NCBI GenBank assembly: GCA_963575745.1
Contig: CAUYUJ010012669.1
Location: 262,501 to 326,500, forward strand
Length of the DNA stretch: 64,000 nt
Direction of reading: 5' to 3'
DNA from: Prorocentrum cordatum
Taxonomy: Eukaryota > Sar > Dinophyceae > Prorocentrales > Prorocentraceae
Of the stretch, positions 10,786 to 20,475 are shown piece by piece. A program made the translations under genes and the position numbers. Position 1 is the first letter of the stretch, and each line of letters opens with the position of its first letter. The notes beneath the pieces are model-generated. The model was not told the origin of the DNA. It was given only the letters and a program-made list of their open reading frames with translations, and ran no database searches.

Positions 10786-12176
10786 CAGGCACCGCCAGGT
10801 GCCGCCGCGGCAAGGCGCGCGCAGCGCCGCAGGGGCAACGCGCGCTGCCCGGGCGCCAGTTGCGCGGGCTGGGCGAAGAGAGGGACACGGGGTTCTGGGG
10901 AGCCTCCACGGTCCGTGGACCGGGAACGGTCGCCGTCCTCGGAGCTTCCGCGCAAGGGGGAAGACCAACGCGACCTCGCGCCCACGGAGGCCGCGCGCCG
11001 CCTGCTGCCGCCGGGCGCGGCCGCCGCGCGTGCGTCGCAGGGAGGAGGGGTCCCTGCTGCGGCAGGCATGCCTGCATCGGCCGGCGCCCCAGCCGCCCCG
11101 CCTCCTGGGTGCCCTGAGCCGCCGCCCGGGCCGGCCGCCGCCCCCGCACCACCTGCAGGCCCAGCATGCCCTGCGCCACCGGGCGCAAGCAGCGCGCCCC
11201 GGAGCTGCTGCACCAGGGCCCCGGCGCCAGCCGCCTGCCCGGGAGCCTGCAATGCCGCGCATGCGGCGGCGAGGGCAGCGAAGGCGCCGTCGAGCCCTGC
11301 GGCTGCGGCGGTCGTGCCCGCGGCATCGCGAGCAGCCGCGGCCTCTGCCTGCACTGCCTGCAGCGTCTGCTGCGCCGCGTGCTGGTCCGCGATGGCCTGA
11401 GCGGCATGCGCATCGGCCTCCTCCGCCGCCAACCGGGCAGCCTCGGCCGCAGCCCGCGCGGCCTGCGCTGCCTCCTGCGCCTTCTGCGCTGCTGCGTCGC
11501 GGTTGCGCACCGTGTCCATCGCCGACTGCAGGCGGCGATCCAGCGGGCGCGCCGCGCGCTCCGCCTCCCTGAGGCCCGCCGCCTGCGCCTCCAGCTCCTC
11601 CACGTGCGGCGCGTATTCTGGGAACGGCCGCAGCGCCGAGACCCGTGCCCGGATCCCAGCAATGAGGTCCACCGGCGGAGCCTCCGCATCGGCAGGGTCC
11701 GCCAGCCGCGCTGCAGGTGGGGCGGCCGCCGCGGGCGCCTGAGGTGCCGGCTGCGGCGCAGACGGCCCCGTACCTTCGGCAGCCTGGCGCGCGCCCGGGC
11801 CCCTCGCCAGGAGCCCTGCCCAAGGTGCCCTCGTTGCTGGTCCCGGCGGCACCGTGCCCTGGGGCGCGCGCGCCGACGGCACAGGCGGCGCCGCCCGCGC
11901 TGGCCGACCGCAGCCACGGCAAGCAGTGCGCCAGGCGAAGTTGTCGGCAGTGCCGCAGGCGCAGCAGCCCCAGAGCGGCGTGCGAAGCCCCCTGGCCTCG
12001 CCCGCCGCGCCAGCGCGCCGCTGCCCCCGCTGCCGCTGCTGCGAGCCCCCGCCAGCAGGACGCAAGGCCGCCTGGCACGCCTTCAGCAGCTCCCCCTGCT
12101 GCTTCAGCTGCCGCTGCAACGCGTCCCATGGCGGCTGGGCGGCACCCCCGCGCCCACCGCCTCGGCCAGCTGGCAT
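10785..12176 (-). CDS. LINE-A ORF1 (zinc finger, coiled coil)
   Basis: A 463-residue ORF with G/C-rich third positions. Residues near 70-95 read WGCCACG...AWRTACRGCG, a RanBP2-type W-x-C-x2-C...C-x2-C zinc finger. Residues of roughly 190-310 are Ala/Glu/Gln/Arg-rich and look like a coiled coil. The tail is rich in Gly, Pro, Ser and Arg, with an RS-like segment. LINE ORF1 proteins bind element RNA and form trimers or larger assemblies through coiled coils. That role is inferred here from position and composition. Its TGA overlaps the ATG of ORF2 (TGATG at 10787-10783 on the minus strand), suggesting coupled translation. The start used is the first ATG of the frame inside the element; another could be used. 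Confidence 0.75.
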   Translation of the reverse strand: MPAGRGGGRGGAAQPPWDALQRQLKQQGELLKACQAALRPAGGGSQQRQRGQRRAGAAGEARGLRTPLWGCCACGTADNFAWRTACRGCGRPARAAPPVPSARAPQGTVPPGPATRAPWAGLLARGPGARQAAEGTGPSAPQPAPQAPAAAAPPAARLADPADAEAPPVDLIAGIRARVSALRPFPEYAPHVEELEAQAAGLREAERAARPLDRRLQSAMDTVRNRDAAAQKAQEAAQAARAAAEAARLAAEEADAHAAQAIADQHAAQQTLQAVQAEAAAARDAAGTTAAAAGLDGAFAALAAACAALQAPGQAAGAGALVQQLRGALLAPGGAGHAGPAGGAGAAAGPGGGSGHPGGGAAGAPADAGMPAAAGTPPPCDARAAAAPGGSRRRAASVGARSRWSSPLRGSSEDGDRSRSTDRGGSPEPRVPLFAQPAQLAPGQRALPLRRCARLAAAAPGGA

Positions 12177-12299
12177 CGGCTGCGGCCCGGGCGGCGCCGG
12201 CAGCGCGCGTGGATTGCCCTACGCGCGCGGGCCCGGGCGCCCGGGCGCTCTGTGCGACACGCCGGCGTCCACCCGGCAATGCCTTGACACACAACACGA

Positions 12300-12313
12300 C
12301 TTGAGCCAAAATG
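12300..12313 (-). other. Spliced-leader relic at LINE-A 5' end
   Basis: The minus strand reads CATTTTGGCTCAAG, the last 14 nt of the dinoflagellate spliced leader. The last eight bases are inside the element. CATTTT overlaps the target-site duplication and may be shared by microhomology. Confidence 0.75.
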
Positions 12314-12322
12314 CAAAGACAC
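12308..12322. repeat. Target-site duplication, right copy
   Basis: AAAATGCAAAGACAC, identical to 5379-5393. Confidence 0.9.
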
Positions 12323-12540
12323 AGGCCATGGGAGCCGCCCGGGAGCCGCTTCACTCGAACAAATACGAAGGAGACGGGGAATTAGACCATCTCGTCCGGG
12401 CTTGTCCCCTCCCCTGGAACCCTTCCCAGAAAGGACTTTCCCCCCTGCGAAACGTCTCTCGCTCGGACCTCGCTCGTCCCGTCACCTGGGATGGCACGGG
12501 AACGGAACGAGTGGACCAGGAGCTTGCCCGAGATGGCTCA

Positions 12541-12735
12541 CGGCACCGTTCGCTCTTGGGAGCTTTGGTGGTAAGAGCTTGTAACGTCACCACTCACTGT
12601 TGGGAGCCCTGGTGTTCAGAGACTTTTACGTTGCCGCTCGCTCCTGGGGGCCATGGTGTTGAGAGTTGTTTGCGCCACCGCGCTCTGAGGAGCCTTGGTG
12701 TTCAGAGCTTGTTGCGTCACCGCTCGTTGTGGGGA
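12541..12735. repeat. ~59-bp tandem repeat
   Basis: Three to four units built around GGGAGCCnTGGTGTTCAGAG and CGTCACCGCTCG. No coding signal. Confidence 0.7.
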
Positions 12736-12852
12736 ACCGTGGTGTCACTTGGCGTCTCCGGGGCTTCTTGGGAAACTTTTGGGGGCTCTTGTGGACCGAC
12801 TCTCTGGGGGGGGCTGACTGCGCGCAGTCCGAAGCCTTACCAGTCGGGGGCC

Positions 12853-12970
12853 TGGGTCCCAGACATGCCATGTCCAGATTTTCTCAGTACGGGGCTCCTG
12901 GCGGTCCCAGCCCTTTCCCCGGGACTGGGTTGTCATCCTGAGTAGTTGTTTGACGGTCTTGGGGCCCGGT
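12853..12970 (-). repeat. Intron-associated repeat, copy B (reversed)
   Basis: The reverse complement starts GGGCCCCAAGACCGTC, contains CAGGATGACAACCCAGTCC and ends near CATGTCTGGGACC. This is the same block order as the + strand copies. Confidence 0.6.
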
Positions 12971-13111
12971 AAGGGCCCACTTTGGCCGAACATAGGGAAA
13001 ACCCTCGACCTTTTTTTGTTCAGGACGTTGCTCGTCTGGGGTTATCAGTCCTCTATCCTTAGCGCTTTCTGGCCGCCGCCATTTCCCTCGCGCGCCGACA
13101 CGAAGCGCCAG

Positions 13112-13201
13112 GTCGCTGCCCTGAACTTGGTCACCGACACGAACGCCCTTAGCGACCAGCCGCCGGCGCTGAGCGACGGCGCGTGCGGGTATGCCGCCGA
13201 G
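13112..13201 (+). CDS. FN3-repeat protein, exon 2
   Basis: A 90-nt phase-0 exon between CCAG|GTC and GAG|GTTCTG. It encodes the last strand of one FN3 domain ([15 protein letters not shown]) and a short linker ([15 protein letters not shown]). Third positions are nearly all G/C while flanking sequence is not. In frame it completes the domain begun at 2228 and leads into VPLPPVAIYF at 16992. A triplet-repeat tract starts about 20 bp downstream. The role is structural, as one slice of a multi-domain FN3 protein. Confidence 0.62.
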
Positions 13202-13217
13202 GTTCTGGGCTGGCCAG

Positions 13218-13219
<2 letters not shown>

Positions 13220-13278
<59 letters not shown>

Positions 13279-13296
13279 CCGGCGGCGCCGGCGGCG
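13220..13296. repeat. (GAC)n then (GGC)n tract
   Basis: About 15 GAC units followed by GGC/GCC units. The poly-Asp/poly-Gly frame is probably intronic because exon 2 can end at 13201. Confidence 0.85.
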
Positions 13297-13842
13297 GCGA
13301 CAACCCTATTTCTTCAACGTGGGCGTTTCCCCAGGGCTTTCAAAAACAGATCGGGGACGCAAAACGGGGGAAGGGGTCCAGCAGTCTGGGGCCGCGGATT
13401 GAAACAAAAGTCGCATCGGCGCATGCCGGGGCCTCGGGGAAGGGCTTCGGAAGTTCTCGAAGGTGTCCGAGGTCTCCCAGAATGTTCAAGCCCTCCGGCG
13501 ATTTCCATCAGCTCCGCCTCATCGAGAGGCCTCCGTGAAGCCTGGGATCGTCTCGAACAGCTGCTTGGGGCTCGACTCGCCCAGGCCCCCGACGCAGTGA
13601 TGAGTGTTGACAGCCTGGGCCCCCGAGGTCTCGATACATTCTCCATTGCTCTTTGACGGCCCTGGGGCCCGGCGAGGGCGAGGGCCCTCGGAGGCCGAGC
13701 ACAGCCATCAGAGGTTGTCGCACATCATGAGCAACGGGTAGTGCGCCGCCCCTCTCAGGTCTCTGAGGCTTTGCCCTCTCCCAGCCAAGACCGCCAAAGC
13801 GCATCGTCACAGGGCGGAGGCGCGATTGCGGCCTCCGTTCTC

Positions 13843-13957
13843 GGGCCCCGAGGCCGTCTACAAGCAATCTGGGACGAAAAATTGGGCCCGGGGAGTGGGT
13901 AGAGATTTTCGGGGCCCGCGCATGAGGAAAATCGGGACGTCGGAGGTCTTCGGAGGG
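13843..13957 (+). repeat. Intron-associated repeat, copy C
   Basis: Starts GGGCCCCGAGGCCGTC, has GAGTGGGTAGAGAT in the middle and ends ATCGGGACGTCGGAGGTCTT. The block order matches copies A, E and F. Confidence 0.65.
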
Positions 13958-14107
13958 ACTCGATGCCATCTGGTCGGGCTGCTTGACCAAGGAGCCAAGG
14001 AGTTCGGCGAAGGACTTCAGTGTATGTGCTCTCCGGCATCCCACAACTTGGGAAGGCTGGGTTGGTTATACACCGAGCCCCTTGACCGACCACACGGCGT
14101 GGTGTCT

Positions 14108-14147
14108 ATTGTGAAGGCCTCATGGCCGGTGCCGCCGACCATGAAGG
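14108..14147 (+). repeat. ~40-bp dispersed repeat, copy 2
   Basis: ATTGTGAAGGCC followed by GGTGCCGCCGACCATGAAG. Same family as 1223, 38120 and 46335. Confidence 0.75.
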
Positions 14148-14469
14148 CGGGACCTCCCGCAGGACCCCCGCTGGCGCCCTCCGGGACCCGCCCTGACCTC
14201 GGGGGGAGGGGGCGGCATTCAGATCCGGGACTACCCCCGTCCACCACAGGCGGGATCCTTCCGGGACCCCCGCTGGCGACGCCCCCGGAGGGGATGGGCC
14301 ATTGGTGTCCTTGTCCCCCTGTCCGCACGGGGGACCCCACACCCCCCGGACCCGTCAAGAACCCAGGGGGGCTCCCTGACCGACCACACGGCTTGAAGTA
14401 TATTTCGAGCCCTTCCCAGATCTGGGCACTCCAGGCCGCTCGAATGGGGCCCGAGCAGAAGTGCTCAGA

Positions 14470-14513
14470 GGATCGCGCCACATCGCTGATGCATCGGCGC
14501 TACGGCGCGATCC
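14470..14513. repeat. Foldback fragment
   Basis: GGATCGCGCC...GGCGCGATCC inverted ends around CATCGCTGATGCATCG, the same core as in the foldback element at 3735. Confidence 0.6.
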
Positions 14514-15249
14514 AAAGCACGACTTTTCTCCGTTCCGATGTGGCAGATGTATCGCCGACGTATTGACCACATCGCCACCCATCTACGCTCGTTCTATTTG
14601 TCAGAGAGCCAGGAGGCCATGATGACGACGCTTTCCAATATTCTTCGGACTTCCACGATTTGCGAAGGCTCCGCACGGGCTGCAGAAGCGAGGGCCGCTA
14701 GGCGCTCTGGACATCCTGGAACGCATCCCGAGTCAATCGTATCATGACCCTATTCGCGTCCTCTCTGAGGTCCGGCCCCTCACCACATCATTGGATGCCC
14801 GGTTTTCCCAGAAAGGACACTTGCCCAGGGTTCGCGCTTAGCTGGTAGACCTGTCCCTTGGTGCCATGTTGGGGGGAGGCCGGCGGAATTCCATTCGATA
14901 AAACGTGCGTTCCCACTCGGCGTGGACGAAATGAGTTTTGCGCGTGTCCGTTCGAGGAAAGTAGTGGACGCCCCATGTCGGATCCGCGATGCATAACTAG
15001 GTCCGCTGACCTTCGTTTTCTGATATAAGAAAGAGGGTGCGGAGCGTTCTCCGCAGAATCCGCTATCAAGTGGTCTGGATACCCTAGCATTCTACAAACA
15101 AGAATTGTCATGTTGACTGTTTGCGCCCCCAACCGAGGGTGGCACGTCCTGCGTGCAGAACTGTTGAGGATGTCTCGACCGAAACGCTCGTATTGGAGAA
15201 GTGGAGAGGCCGTCGCTTTCGCTCCAGTCCTTGTCGCTTCAGGGTGGAA

Positions 15250-16070
15250 CATGCGGGAAAACACGTGGGTCCATTTCGCCCCAGAGCGCGGCAAGCGCGA
15301 AATCACGTGGGTCCGATTCGCCTCAGGGCAGAGTAAGAGTGAAAACACGTGCGTCCCTTCGCCATAGGGCGGAGCAAGCGAGAACACATTCCCTTTCCTC
15401 AGAAAGACCAAGCGTGAAAACACGTGGGCCCCCTTCGCCCCAGAGCGGAACAATTTGTTCTCACGCTAATTGTTTCTGGGACGAAAAAGGGACCCGCGTG
15501 TTTTCACGCTTGCTGCGCTCTGGGGCGAAAGGGACCCACGTGTTTTTAGGCTGCTGCGCTCTGGGGCGAAAGGGGGCATGTGTTTTCACGCTTGTTCCGC
15601 TCTGGAAGGGGGCCCTTGCGTTTTCACGATTGCTGCGCTCCTGGAGCGAAAGGGACGCACGTGATTTCACGCTTGCTGGGCACTGGGTCGAAAGGGACCC
15701 ACGTACTGTCATGCGTCCTGGTCACCCAGGGGTGGTCTCCCCCTCGCAAATGTGAGGGATGGCGTAACATCAGAGCAAACTCAACGGATCGGCACCAGAT
15801 GCATACTCAATTGGCACGTTCCATCCTGGAGCTCTGGGGAGGCCTCCTGGGGCTTCGTGAGGCGACCCATGTGTGTTTCACGCTTATTGCATATTGGGGC
15901 GGAAGGGGTCCACGTCGTTTCACGCTTGCTGCGCTCTGGGGCGAAAAAAGACTCACGTGTTTTCACCCTCATTCCGCCCTGGGGCGAAATGAACCCACGT
16001 GTGTTCACGCTTGTTCCGCTCTGGCGCGAAAGGGGCCCACGTATTTTCATGTTTGTTTCACGTTGCCAAG
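15250..16070. repeat. ~50-bp repeats in inverted array
   Basis: Units combine CACGTG(TTTTCACGCTT), TGC/TTCCGCTCTGG and GCGAAAGGGACC. Units at 15250-15455 are reversed relative to those at 15490-16070, so the array is a large palindrome centred near 15465. A more diverged region at 15730-15865 interrupts it. Confidence 0.8.
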
Positions 16071-16079
16071 GCGGATCTT

Positions 16080-16300
16080 GAACATGAGGATTTGTTGAGG
16101 GGGGTTCGAGCGAAACGCGGGTATTTGCGTGCCCAGGCCGCCCAGGCGAATCATGAACCTGCGTATGGTTTGGGGATGTCTAGGGCCAAACGCTCGCTCT
16201 ACAGGATCTGTTGAGGATGTCTCGAGCGAGGTCCTCGCCTGCAGGGAAGGGCTTCTTCTGCAGGATGTGTTGAGAATGTCTCTCGCGAAACGCTGTTTTG
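16080..16300. repeat. ~55-bp GATGTCTCGAGCGAAACGC repeats
   Basis: Three or four diverged units built on TTGAGGATGTCTCGAGCGAA/AACGC. A further unit lies near 15165, next to the inverted array. Confidence 0.55.
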
Positions 16301-16391
16301 TCCACAGTTTGAGCAGGTGTCGAGCGGGGGCCTTGTCGTCGTCTCGGTGCTTTTCGTTTCGGTTCGGATTCGTCCCTCGGTCGTGTCGTCC

Positions 16392-16570
16392 CACTTCGGA
16401 ACTGAATCGGATCTTGGGTTCGAGCTGGTTGAACGCCCCGCATGTTTTTCCCCCGCCTTTCGTGGTCGCGCTCGGTTGGCTCCGTTGCGGAATTGAATGT
16501 CTCGGGCGATAGCTTCGGAACGGAATCGGATCTTGAGCTCGAGCTGGTCGAGCGCCCCGCGTATTTTGAC
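16392..16570. repeat. Duplicated ~57-bp block
   Basis: TTCGGAAC-GAATCGGATCTTG and GAGCTGGT-GA-CGCCCCGC occur at about 16397 and again at about 16512. Confidence 0.7.
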
Positions 16571-16844
16571 TAGAACTAGCCCGAGCTGTGCGTTCAGCAG
16601 GCAGTTCGAGCTTCAGATCCAAATCAGTTCGGTCGGCCACGATTGTGACGCCAAGGACGGCTTGATCCACACTGCAATAGGGCGCGGCACGGTTCAACGC
16701 GGCGTGACACGTTGAACCCAGCACAGCACGGCACAGCACGGCGCAGTACAGCACAGCCCGTGGCACGGTACATCACGATCGTTATTCTGAGCATTGGAAT
16801 TGCCCGTCGTCCAGGTTTGACGTCTTGGTAACGATACCAGGCTT

Positions 16845-16950
16845 CACGACCGAGCGGCACGATCGCGACCGATTCCAAACTCGGTCGCAACCGATTTTCA
16901 AACAAATTGGTCGCGACCGATCCTGTCTTCTCGGTCGCGACCAGAAGAAT
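16845..16950. repeat. Cluster of TCGGTCGCGACCGA palindromes
   Basis: At least five full or partial copies of a perfect or near-perfect 14-bp palindrome in about 100 bp, ending about 45 bp before FN3 exon 3. Confidence 0.75.
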
Positions 16951-16991
16951 CCGGCATCCAAGATCAGGGTCGCATCCGCTGTTGCCCCGAG

Positions 16992-17118
16992 GTCCCGCTG
17001 CCGCCCGTGGCGATTTACTTCTCGTACCCTGGGACTGGCGAGGTCTACGCCAGGTGGCCGCCGTCTCCAAGCGACGGCGGGGCCGCCATCGAGTTCTACG
17101 AGCTGACCATGAACAACG
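16992..17118 (+). CDS. FN3-repeat protein, exon 3
   Basis: The exon follows CCGAG and opens in phase 0, in frame with exon 2. It encodes the start of a second FN3 domain. VPLPPVAIYFSYPGTGEVYA is strands A-B, RWPPSPSDGG the conserved W-x-P-P...GG turn, and AIEFYELTMNN strand C. Third positions are strongly G/C. The end is placed at 17118 (phase 1) because ...AACG|GC can join exon 4 to read NNGWAATN. The GGC is present on both sides, so the exact cut could shift by two bases. The implied donor is GC. Confidence 0.66.
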
Positions 17119-17763
17119 GCCCTGCCGCCCTCCTCTCTGGCCCCCCCCTCCCGCTTCTCCTGGCTCGGAGGCCTGCAGTCGCAAGAACCTCGTTGCGGAA
17201 TATAGGAGAATTCCAGGAGCGGCCTCATCTTTGAGGAACGAAGGAATTGCCATCGCTTCCTCAGCGAAAGCATGCGGAAGTAAAACAGAGGCGGTTCCGC
17301 CCGCAGCAGGCCATCGGAAGGCCAGCGGAGGTCGGCGGAAGTACACGATGCGCCCCAAAGATATGTCAATGTTTTTGGATTCCGTGTCGGCCAGAGTCGG
17401 CCATGTCGGGAAGTCACGGCCAGAGATTTGCGGGGCTGCAGGCATCTTGCTGTCGCGTTTCTCGATCTGGGCCGATCCGTGAGGGCCGAGAGGTTCAGTA
17501 GAAAGACGTGGGAGCCTTGCGTGCCCTCGCAAGTCCGTCTTTAGAGTACTTGCGTCTGACAATCGATGGAAAGGGGCCGACTTCACATCGATTAGCGTCG
17601 ATATAGCGTAGATTTAGCCTGGATCAGCGCCGACTCGCAAGAGCCAACGACATGGTATGGGAGGCTCCTGCGAGGTGCCACCGAATCTGGGAAAGACGCC
17701 CAGTCTGGAGTTACCTGTCTCGAGGGCCGTACGAAGGCCCGGGCCCTGCCGCCCTCCTCCCCA

Positions 17764-17870
17764 CATCCCCCTGACGTCGTCTTTTTTGTTCGCAGCGAGG
17801 GCCCCCAGAGGCCTCGACCCGTTCCCGTGGACCGGATTTTTTGGGTCGTCTTTCGACGGCCCGGGGGCCT
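17764..17870 (-). repeat. Intron-associated repeat, copy D (reversed)
   Basis: The reverse complement begins CCCCCGGGCCGTCGAAAG, has GAACGGGTCGAGGCCTCTGG and ends AAAGACGACGTCAGGGGGAT. It is a clear family member in the opposite orientation. Confidence 0.65.
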
Positions 17871-18339
17871 GGCGAGGGCCCCCAGACGCCGAACATGGCA
17901 ACACACGCTGCCCAGCGTGTTTTTTCCCGGCGCGAGGGGGTCAGCGCCCGGGTGGGTGCATACGAACAGGCAAGCCCAGACGTGCCGACGACAAGCCCCC
18001 CAGAGGCCCAGAAAGCCTCGATCTCCGAAGTTCGAAGTTCGAAGGGGTCCGTCGCGATTTGTTGACGACGCGATGGGGTTTCGTGTTCGGATCATAAGTT
18101 GGGTCTACGTCGGCCAATCGGGACAAGTTGGGTAGCCCATCCTCGGCCAATATTCTTTTCGTGTTGCGTGAGTCCCAATGAATACGGCGACACGATGGCA
18201 ATGAACTTTTGGTTCTGGGTTTTCCCTATCAGAATTAGCAAACAAGAGATCACGAACGCGATGTTTATTCATATTGCTTCGAGTCCTCATCTTTCCTCCT
18301 TCCTCCTCTTCCCCTTCAGCCTCACTCGTACCGCTCATA

Positions 18340-18740
18340 CTCCGATTCGCTCTTCTCACTCTGACTTAGCCATGCGATTTCCTCTTTCAGATTCAATCAT
18401 GCTCAGAATCACTCATGCTCAGGCTTACCCACAGTCAGACTCACTCGCAAGTCTACAGGCTCACTCATCTTAAGACTCACTCCCAGAGAGTGGGCTCATA
18501 TCTTCACACTCACTCACACTCAGGCTCACCCACACACGTACTCACACTCACCACGCGCACACCCTTGCGTGCACGCACACACACACATTCTGTACGGCCA
18601 CTTGTCACACGTCATACCCAGGCTATCAGTATCATTTGTATTCATATTCATCCTTCCTCACGCAGACTCAGTCACATCACGCCCCCATTGAGACTCTCTC
18701 GTGTTCAAACACAGTCACGCACACAGTCTGTACGAATATC
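18340..18740. repeat. ACTCA/CACA-rich low-complexity tract
   Basis: Degenerate (ACTC), (CACTCA) and (CACA) repeats without coding bias. Confidence 0.8.
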
Positions 18741-18924
18741 TCAGGCGAGGCGCTGTTCTCAACACCCCCAAGTGGGAGCGCCATAGGCCATAGGGGATAT
18801 CTCACGGGCCCGTTGACGCCCAGGTTGTGGGGATGGTTCAGGCGGTTTGCCAGTTTGTATGCTAAGCATCCTTTGTTTTCGGGGCATGGTGCAAGGCCCC
18901 AGTCGAAGAGTGTGCCGACCGCAG

Positions 18925-19004
18925 GCTGGGCCGCGACCAACGCCCCGGACGACCGCGACCACATCGTGCAGGACTGCGACCAGGGCGACGTCGTCTCGTT
19001 CCAG
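18925..19004 (+). CDS. FN3-repeat protein, exon 4
   Basis: An 80-nt exon after CGCAG, ending TTCCAG|GTCCCT in phase 0. It encodes WAATNAPDDRDHI and VQDCDQGDVVSFQ, the D-to-F strands of the FN3 domain begun in exon 3. The next residues needed are 'VRA-N--G', and the only such exon seen downstream is at 39143. Third positions are almost all G/C. Join phases on both sides agree, which is the main support. Confidence 0.62.
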
Positions 19005-20400
19005 GTCCCTCGTGGGTGGGCGGGGGGGCCTCCCGGATCCTGGCGCCGCCGACCTTCGAGGGCGCCCCGAGCCCCGAGGGCACAGGCAAGACGCTGGCTT
19101 GAGGACCGCTTTTGGGCTCCGGAGGGGCTCGGATGTTCGGGCCGCTCCTTGACTTTAGGTCGTGGAGCCTGTCTGTGGCCTGGGCTCCCTGTGGCCAGAA
19201 CAGCCCCTTCCTGCCTCATGTTGCGTTCCTCACGGTAGCACGGCGCTTGCACATTTGGCTTGAGACGGGCTGCCGCCATTTCTGGGGGGGTCTTCCGGGG
19301 GGCTTGCTCTCGTCGCCGCGGCCCGGCTCCCACAGAGATTCAAGCCAGAACCGCCGCCCCTCAGATTGGCGATCTCTGGAGGAGAGTCTCCCCGATCTGG
19401 GCGCGTGGTGCTCCTCTGTAATGTGCATGTGCTCAGCGCGTGCTTTCGGCCCGCCTGTGCCCCTCCCCCCCCCTGTCCATGTTTTACGTCGCAGCGCGGC
19501 AGAGGCGATCCGCACGCGCGCTGTATTGGGCCGGGCTCGGGCACGCGCGAACCGTACGCGGGCAAGAGAGGGGACCAAGGTGGTCCCCCCCCTGCCCACG
19601 GGACCCTCCAAGAGGAACGGCTTGGGACGAGCAGCCTGCCCCAGGGAGGGGGCCAAGACTCCCAGGGGCCTAAACATTCGCCACGAACAAGAGGTGCCAC
19701 GCCAGGGGAGAGAGGACGAGGGCTACCGCGGGAGGCAAGGGATGATCGCGGTCCATCTTGCAGGAGGTCCCTGCTGGTCTTTCCGATGGCTTCCTTCGTG
19801 CTCTCCCCGTCCTCGTCGTTCTCTTCCTCCGCCTCCCTCCTTCCCCTGCCTTCGCCGTCTCCTCACCCTGCCCCTTCCTCTTCCTTCTCCTCTCTCTCTC
19901 CTCCTTTGCCAGCTCGTGCTCTCCCTCCCAGTCCTCTTCTCTCCTCCTCCTTCTGCTCCTCCTCCTCCTCCTCCTCTTCCTCCTTCTCCTGCCCCCTTGG
20001 GAGATTAGTTTGTATGTGCATCTGTACTTGTACATGTCTATAGTTCTGTGTGCATACATGTACGCAGCCGTATCCCACATACACGTGGACAGACTAGCGA
20101 AGACTGGCGACAAGGTTTCTGACATCATGGCTTGGTATGGTCGCGTAAGACACAATCTGTCGCTTGCTGGGCTGACTTAGTATGGATCTTGAGCAGAGCA
20201 TGGGATGGACTGACCTTGTCTGCCTCCTCTTCCGTCGTGTGGTCCGATCTTGGGGGCTCGTTCGCACCGATGGGGGGTCTTGCGCCGTCCTGAGCGCCGT
20301 CGCTGTGATACCCCGACGGCCACAGGACCATGCCAGTACGTCTCCCCCCCCGTTCCGTAGCCACCTGGCCCAAGCCCTTCCGTTTCAGGCTTTGCCCGCC

Positions 20401-20475
20401 ATGTATCTCTTTGGGGCCCTCCTGGCGGTGTTGCTGGGGGTGTGCCAGGCCGATGTTAGGATGCAGCTCCTGGGA
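20401..20475 (+). CDS. Possible signal-peptide exon of cyclophilin
   Basis: ATG opens MYLFGALLAVLLGVCQA followed by DVRMQ, a textbook signal peptide: a Leu/Ala/Val core and small residues before a cleavage site. It lies about 200 bp upstream of the cyclophilin domain on the same strand. The frame stops at 20479, so it must be spliced to be used. The donor and the partner acceptor could not be fixed; candidates are CCAG|GCC or the bases before the stop. If joined, the cyclophilin would enter the secretory pathway. It could also be chance. Confidence 0.4.

Larger units (their letters stand above)
5394..12307 (-). mobile_element. Near-full-length non-LTR retrotransposon (LINE-A)
   Basis: A 6.9-kb element on the minus strand between perfect 15-bp target-site duplications. 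Its 5' end (at 12307) starts with GGCTCAAG, the end of the dinoflagellate spliced leader. Order in transcript sense is ORF1 (zinc finger, coiled coil), then ORF2 with AP-type endonuclease, reverse transcriptase, CCHC zinc knuckle, RNase H and a Cys-rich tail, then a pyrimidine-rich 3' UTR ending GTAAAA. The catalytic motifs are present; one frameshift near 8700 is the only obvious damage, so the insertion appears young. It lies antisense in intron 1 of the FN3 gene. Very high GC makes long meaningless ORFs on the opposite strand. Confidence 0.92.
2376..13111 (+). other. Intron 1 of the FN3 gene (10.7 kb, GC-AG)
   Basis: Inferred from phase-compatible exons on both sides (AAG|GCC ... CCAG|GTC). 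It contains an intron-associated repeat, a foldback element, a complete antisense LINE with target-site duplications, a 59-bp tandem repeat and a reversed intron-associated repeat. Confidence 0.6.
13202..16991 (+). other. Intron 2 of the FN3 gene (3.8 kb)
   Basis: GT...AG by the chosen boundaries. It holds GAC/GGC triplets, an intron-associated repeat, a ~40-bp repeat, a foldback fragment, a CACGTG-bearing inverted array, a duplicated ~115-bp unit and a cluster of TCGGTCGCGACCGA palindromes. No gene recognised. Confidence 0.55.
17119..18924 (+). other. Intron 3 of the FN3 gene (1.8 kb)
   Basis: GC...AG by inferred boundaries. It contains a reversed intron-associated repeat and an ACTC-rich tract. 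No gene seen. Confidence 0.55.

Noticed and set aside
13191-13538. Poly-Asp/poly-Gly ORF downstream of FN3 exon 2
   Set aside because: Exon 2 can end at GAG|GTTCTG and continue in frame at 16992. The Asp run is a GAC microsatellite and the sequence after it matches an intron-type repeat.
16085-16110. GGTTCGAGC-like stretches as tRNA T-arms
   Set aside because: No acceptor stem, D-arm or anticodon loop could be paired around them. They belong to a tandem repeat.
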